Shown one piece after another: positions 54,901 to 60,900 of a stretch of 64,000 nucleotides of DNA. The stretch's first letter is position 1. The number at the start of each line of letters is the position of its first letter. Source of the stretch: Panonychus citri (taxonomy: Eukaryota > Arthropoda > Arachnida > Trombidiformes > Tetranychidae); assembly GCF_014898815.1 (NCBI RefSeq), contig NW_026515433.1, forward strand, positions 2,192,501 through 2,256,500, given 5' to 3'. The notes under the pieces were generated by a model. The model was not told where the DNA came from. It worked only from the letters and a program-made list of their open reading frames with translations, and searched no databases. The position numbers and the translations under genes are program-made.

Positions 54901-57900
54901 CAAAGATCGTATCGCTTCCTGTGAACGATGTCAAGAATACAAGGTGAAGACAACAAAAGTTGGTAAGGCGAAAGCTATGAAAATTCCAAACCAACCATTC
55001 GAAAGGATTCAAATGGACATGATTGGCCCATTTCCAACAACGAAAAGTGGAAATCGAGTCGTCATTGTTTGTGTTGATGTGTTAACAAGATATGGTATTG
55101 CTAAGCCATTCAAGAAAGGAACAAGTAAAGAAGTTGTTTCAATGTTAGATTGTATTGTGAATCAATTCGGTACACCCAAAGTGATACAATCAGATAATGG
55201 ACAAAATTTTACATCAAAAGAAGTTAAAGAGTTTGCTGAATTGCATCAAATCAAGTTAATCAATTCAACTGTCTACCATCCTCAGACTAATGGTCTTGTG
55301 GAAAGACTAAATGGAATAATTAAAACAAGGATGTCGCTCTACAGCGAAGACTCTTCGCAGTGGGACCGAATGCTACAACAAAATGTGTACAGTTACAATA
55401 CTTCAATCAAATCAAATCTTGGTAAATCACCGTTTCAACTGTTGTTCAATTATGAACCAAGATCATCTTTACACAACGAGCTTGAAATTGATCCACTATA
55501 CAAAGAGGAGGACATTAAAGAAGTTCGAAAAGAAGTGAAAGAAAAATTGGAAGAAAATTCTGAGAAATCAGCTTATGAAAGAAATAAAACAATGAAAGAA
55601 CCTGATTACATTCGTGGTGATATTGTGAAAGTTAAGCCTATTCCATATACAACTGGTCCGGCAATGAGAAAGAAAAAATTCAGTGGTCGATATATTGTTG
55701 TCCAACCTTATGAATCCACCGCTAAATTAGTTTGTTTATTCAATGGAAAAGTGAAAATTGTTAATTACGATAGGATGAAGAAGATAATTTGTGATCCTCC
55801 ATCCAATCTAAAACAAATCATGGACAAACATCCTGAAGAAACAAGGAAAACGGAAGAAGAATCTTCTCCCGAATTTCAGCAACAAAGTGTTGTGAATGTA
55901 AAGACAAATGAAATTGTGAATGAATCAACTCTAGATGAAGAAGAATCTTCTTCATTGAAAGTGAAACACCGTAAAGAAATGAATGAAAAGAGAAAATCTA
56001 GTCAAAATGAAATTATTTGTGAATCAACTGAAAGTGATGATGATTTTCATGACGCTAAAACGGATGAAGAATCTTCAATCCATAAAAGCCAAGTGAAAAC
56101 AAGAAAGAAATTGAATGACTCTGATAAACAATCAACTGTTTTGAATGATAATTCAAATTGTGATAAGTGTTCTGATGAAGAATCTTCATCAAATAAAGGT
56201 GAAGAGATTCAATGTGAGAACAATGGAAAAGGTAATGATGAAGAATCGTCGTCATTTCCTGAAGCCATTGATAATTATGATGTTACAACAGAAGAGGAAG
56301 AAGAAAGTGTTGAAATTGCTAAAAAGCAAAGAAAGAAAAGAGAGAAAAGAATTTGGCCTACTCATCAAATGGAGAGAAGGACCAGATCATCTTTAAATCA
56401 TCAAATTTAATCTATATATTTGGGGTCAGATACTAACTTCTAACGGGTTAGGTTAGGTTAGGTATCTTCAGATTAGCCGGAGAATCTCCGACCATCTAAT
56501 TAAATAAAAATTAAATTCTTAAAATTAATTCAAATTACAAAAAAAAAAGAAAACCAAAGTTTAAATTTCCCAATTCTCAAATAATTAATTAATTAATTCG
56601 AAATTGAAACAAAAAGCAAATTAATGAAAATAAGCTACCACTAGGTGTCACCAATATAGATAAAGCCAATCAACCATAACCTTGGCGACAACCCATTAAT
56701 CATTCAATCAGTTAAAGTTAATTGGTGACCATAATTAATTCATCGTGGTGAAAATCTAATTTTAATTAATTATTCATCATAATTTTATGTGTTTTTGTGT
56801 TAATTGAACGACGGAGAATCTCCATCTTCAATCGAAATCAATTGTCAACGTGAAAATCAACAAGTTAATTAAATCGTTCTCATCATCAATTCAACCATCC
56901 ATTAGAAATAGAGAATCTCCATTTCTTTTGTTCTTGTGATCGTCTCCAAAAATGGAAACATTTGGATCATTCTGGAAAGTGGACAGAGAATCTCTATCCA
57001 TTCTGGTGAAAGATAAATTAACGAAAACCTTCGGTGTTGATCGAGCTACAATTCCGCTCAGTGATTACAGACCAGGATTAACTCTAGATGAGAAACCAAG
57101 GAACGACAACAACCAATATCTTATTGAAATTTCTTGCAAATTTTGTAACCATGTTGCTGTTCACCCTTTCAAATGTGATTCATGTAAGGAATATTACTGC
57201 CGCTGTTGTGCTGTTCTACTACATTCAATCGACCAGAAATTTCGAGGCAACAATCAACCAAATTTGGAACAAATCGAAGGGAAAAATTTTCTTTGTGTCT
57301 CTTGTCCATCATCACGTTTAACCAAATTAATAAGACTCAATAGTGATGAGATAAAAATGTTTAGTGAGCTGAAAGTTAAGTGTAGAATCTACGCTTGTAC
57401 ATTCGCTGGAAAATATTATGAAACGTTGAAGCATCTTCAACATTGTCAAGGAGACGAATTTAAGGTCAACTCGATTTTGAATTACCTGTGGTTCGAAACT
57501 AAAGAAGGATCTCCAAGACAAGGAAGACAATTGGAAGGAAATTTCAAGACTCTACAAGAGTTTAATAAAGCCTTTGATGTTCGCCTCATGATTCAAGATC
57601 CTCAGAGTTTGGAATCAGTCGATTTCCGAGCTGAGAAAATTATTTGTGATAAAAACAATCCAAAGATCCAAAAGAAGATTACTATTGGATTACCAAAGAG
57701 AGAAGTTATATTGGTTCGACCACCAACAAGAGCTAAAGAATCTTCAGCTCAAGTTGTCAAGCCATTGTGGTGTTTACCAGAACAACTCATCTATTCGGAT
57801 GTAGACTCTACGCCGAATTCATCACAAGAAAAAGATAATGAAAAATTGAGTTTAAAAGCTAAAGAAGCTGAGAAGCCAATTAGAGAAGAGTCTTCTCCGA

Positions 57901-60900
57901 TTCCATCAACTTCAACTGGTTTAGTCGAAGAGAGATATAAGCCAAAAGATATTTCATCATTTTCTGTCGAACAACCGACTGATTGGAATTCTGAAGCTGC
58001 GATTGCTGCTAAAGCTACTGTGGTAGAAGTTGATTGGGATGAAATCAGTAGAAATTGGCCAACAAATGAAACAATTAATAACAAGAGAAGTTCATCTATC
58101 AATTTGGAACTTAAGAAAGAACTTGAACCAACTGGTGCTCGTCCGAATAAACCAAAAGTTTCAATCATCGACATCATTCTGGATCCAAATTTGTCTCAAG
58201 AAGAAAAAGAAAAGAAAATTAAACGTAAAAAGAAAGAAGAGAAACTCAAAGCCGCTGGTAAATTATCGAGACAAGATGTTAACCGCCGAGAAAAGATTCG
58301 TTCATTTTTGGCTAAACACTCTAACAGTGAGATTCTCAGAACTTCTGATAAGCCTCATGCTCGAAGAATCTTCGAAGCTTGGAAAGAGCTCAGAGAGGAA
58401 AACGTTAAAATTTGTGCCTTAGACATTGAGAAAGCTAAGATCAAAACAATGAGTGGAGAAAAAGATCTTCCAGTTTGGATTGGCCTCGTTGATATCGAAG
58501 CTAACATTAGATTTAACAAAATCATTAGATATCCAGTTGACTCTATTGTTGATCTGAGAACCGAGTGTCATGGTCTTACATGGGATATAGTTAAAGGAGC
58601 TGAAGCGTTTGGAATCGTAAGAAAACAATTGATTCCTATTCTTATGGAATACGATCGCATAATTGTCGCTGGTGGATTACTTGACTTCATGTCTATGGGA
58701 TTTACTATTGATGATTGGAATTTCATTCGACCTCGTATTCGAGATATTAACTATTATTATAGTTGTCGTTATAATGTAGAACAACTTGGCCTTCGCTTTA
58801 TAACCTTTCTATTGTTTGGAACAATAATTCAAGAAAACGCTCACTCTCCAATTGTCGATGCGGGATTCACTTTGTATGCCTACATCATCGATTACAAGGA
58901 ATTTGAAAAAGTTCATCAAGAAGCAACTCAAGGATTGGAATGGATGAATCCATGGCCTCATATCCGTTACCCGCTCAATGCTCAAATGTCGTTATTACAA
59001 AAAGAAGTTCTCAACGAAATAAAAGACTGGCCAATCGATATAAGGAAAAGACCAAAGAAAGAATGGGGACTAAGCAAATCATGGGATCCATATGGATTAT
59101 TAGATACTGAAGGTGTCCAACTCCGTCCACCTTATAGTGAAGTTCCTATGAGATTATTCAATAAATGGAAACCGAAACCAAGATCATTTGCTCTAATTCC
59201 GAAACAAAGCAAAGGACGACGTTGACCGAGTGGCATACGTGGAGTCGAAGAATCTTCAACATCCCTGAACATGATGAATCTTCTCGCTCCATTACCTTTT
59301 GACACACTGGGACAACGGCAACCCCGGGGCTCTGTAAGGGGATTAGCTTTGTTTAGATGTAATTAGTTAACAACCCCTCTTATCTCTGATTACATCATTT
59401 CTCTCAAGGGATTAACCCACAACAATTAGTATTTAAGGTGCTTGTCGAAGACTCTTCAACAAGCACACACAGAAGTACTAGCTACTAAAAGCTTACTCAT
59501 TTAATTTGTGTTTCAACTTTAAATTCATGTTTAATTAATTTCCCCTAATCATCTTAACCCAGTTCCCTCCTTTCAGTATTTAACTTCCGACTTTTGTACT
59601 TTAACTACTTCCGTTTAACTATTTAGTATTTGATTCAATAAAGTGTTCACCCGATACCAGATCTTGAGTTAAAATTGTAATGTTTGATCCCCGTGATATC
59701 TTACAATGATAAAAGTTCTGGCTACAGATCAGAATCTCAATCATTCCGATGATCATTGTGTCAACTTGAACAATTTCCCATTATCGATATTGAATCAGAA
59801 CTTTTTCTCCGTCATAATTTATATCAAACAGAATTTGTGATTTTCTTTCTCCCCAAAGATTCATGAGCTCAATTCCCATGGTAATTTGAGTAATAAAAGC
59901 AACAGAAAACACAAAATAACTAAAATAATAATAATTCTTGGAAATTTTTACATTTACAGTTTTTGGGATAAAAATTGAAATTTCCCTTCAAAACTTTCAT
60001 AGCATTTTCAGTCCCGTGATGATTTACAGGGAAAAGTTTCAATCAGTTCAATCATGACTGATCTAAACTTTCTAATAGTATATTGGTAGCCATGATATTT
60101 ACTCAACTTTGAGGAAAAAGTTCCCAAATTATCATGATTGTGAATGATGAAAGTTGAATTCTTTTCAACTGAATATCAATCATACAACAGAATTACATCA
60201 ACATTGTAATTGGATGTACATATATACATGAAAGTATTATCACCATGAACTCAGTTCTGATTAGATTATTCAGAATTTCTTGTTTCTCTGTTTACATTTG
60301 TCTCTTAACTTGTGTTAATATTATTACATTTGCGATAATAATGATGATAATTTGATAACATTCATGATTCAATTGAATTTGAGGATTTAATGAGCACAAA
60401 AAGTGGAATCCTTTCAGAATTTCATTTGAACTTTTCCATTGAAATTAAATTCCATCAATTACCTTCGATCACTAATTATTCTGATTCTGATTCTTTCAGG
60501 TGTAAAGCTGAGAAATATCATCAAGATCTACCACCAACCAGTGTCATAATATGTTTCCATAACGAAGCCTGGTCTGTTCTGCTACGAACTGTTCACTCGG
60601 TTCTAGATCGATCCCCTGAAAATCTGATCAAAGAGATAATATTGGTGGATGATTTTTCCGATAGAGGTGAGAATTTATCAAATTCCATAGTCAATGAGAA
60701 GGTGAAGAAATGAGAAATTGAAATTCTAAAATTTAAAACTAATCCTGTCTTGGAATTTTTCCTCTCGATTCCCAAGTTTCATCAAAGAATTTTTCCTTCA
60801 AAGTTCTGACAGAATTTTCTGTTTACTATCGTTAGAATTTACATTCATCATGATGCTACAGTTCTAGAATTTCTCAGTAGTATCAGAACTTTTTTTCTGC

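Larger units (their letters stand above)
50351..59464. repeat. Family of about thirty AGANTCT-centred hairpin palindromes across the retrotransposon
   Basis: Each site has the centre AGA-N-TCT flanked by arms that are complementary to each other but differ from site to site. Perfect examples: 52186-52202, 52961-52977, 53035-53057, 53773-53795, 54489-54509, 55935-55955, 56173-56191, 57883-57897. With one mismatch or bulge: 50351-50375, 50811-50832, 51416-51436, 52022-52040, 54519-54543, 55341-55361, 55851-55871, 56062-56081, 56810-56826, 56904-56926, 56980-57000, 57378-57396, 57730-57750, 58359-58378. With more than one defect: 50739-50763, 56234-56256, 57793-57818, 59241-59264. Short or weaker: 50913-50923, 51033-51043, 54258-54275, 56478-56490, 57425-57441, 58328-58338. 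They are densest from 55851 to 57000 and absent from the integrase and exonuclease cores. Confidence 0.85.
50246..59705 (+). mobile_element. Ty3/gypsy-type LTR retrotransposon, 9.46 kb, inserted in a GalNAc-transferase intron
   Basis: The element copies itself through RNA. Evidence: LTRs at both ends with TG..CA ends, ATGAT duplication on both sides, a primer site matching tRNA-Ala, and the gene order gag, protease, RT, RNase H, integrase, which defines the Ty3/gypsy group. It lies in the same orientation as the host gene. The LTRs agree except for two small indel sites, so the insertion is recent. The third ORF is not env-like: it carries zinc fingers and an exonuclease-like domain. About thirty AGANTCT-centred palindromes are spread through the element. 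A frame break near 53750-53763 separates the RT thumb from RNase H. I do not recognise a named family. Confidence 0.96.

Noticed and set aside
55600..55790. Chromodomain at the end of the integrase
   Set aside because: The stretch fits the GPY/F-like module only; no chromodomain aromatic cage pattern is visible before the acidic tail.
56448..56462. TTAGG array taken as a real telomere or subtelomere junction
   Set aside because: Only three to four units, embedded between retrotransposon ORFs, with the host gene continuing on both sides.
56952..59225. ORF3 taken as an envelope protein
   Set aside because: No signal peptide, no membrane segment, no furin-like site, and clear zinc-finger and exonuclease-type motifs instead.
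50351..59464. Palindromes taken as a CRISPR-like or tandem repeat array
   Set aside because: The arms differ at every site and spacing is irregular; only the centre and the pairing are shared.
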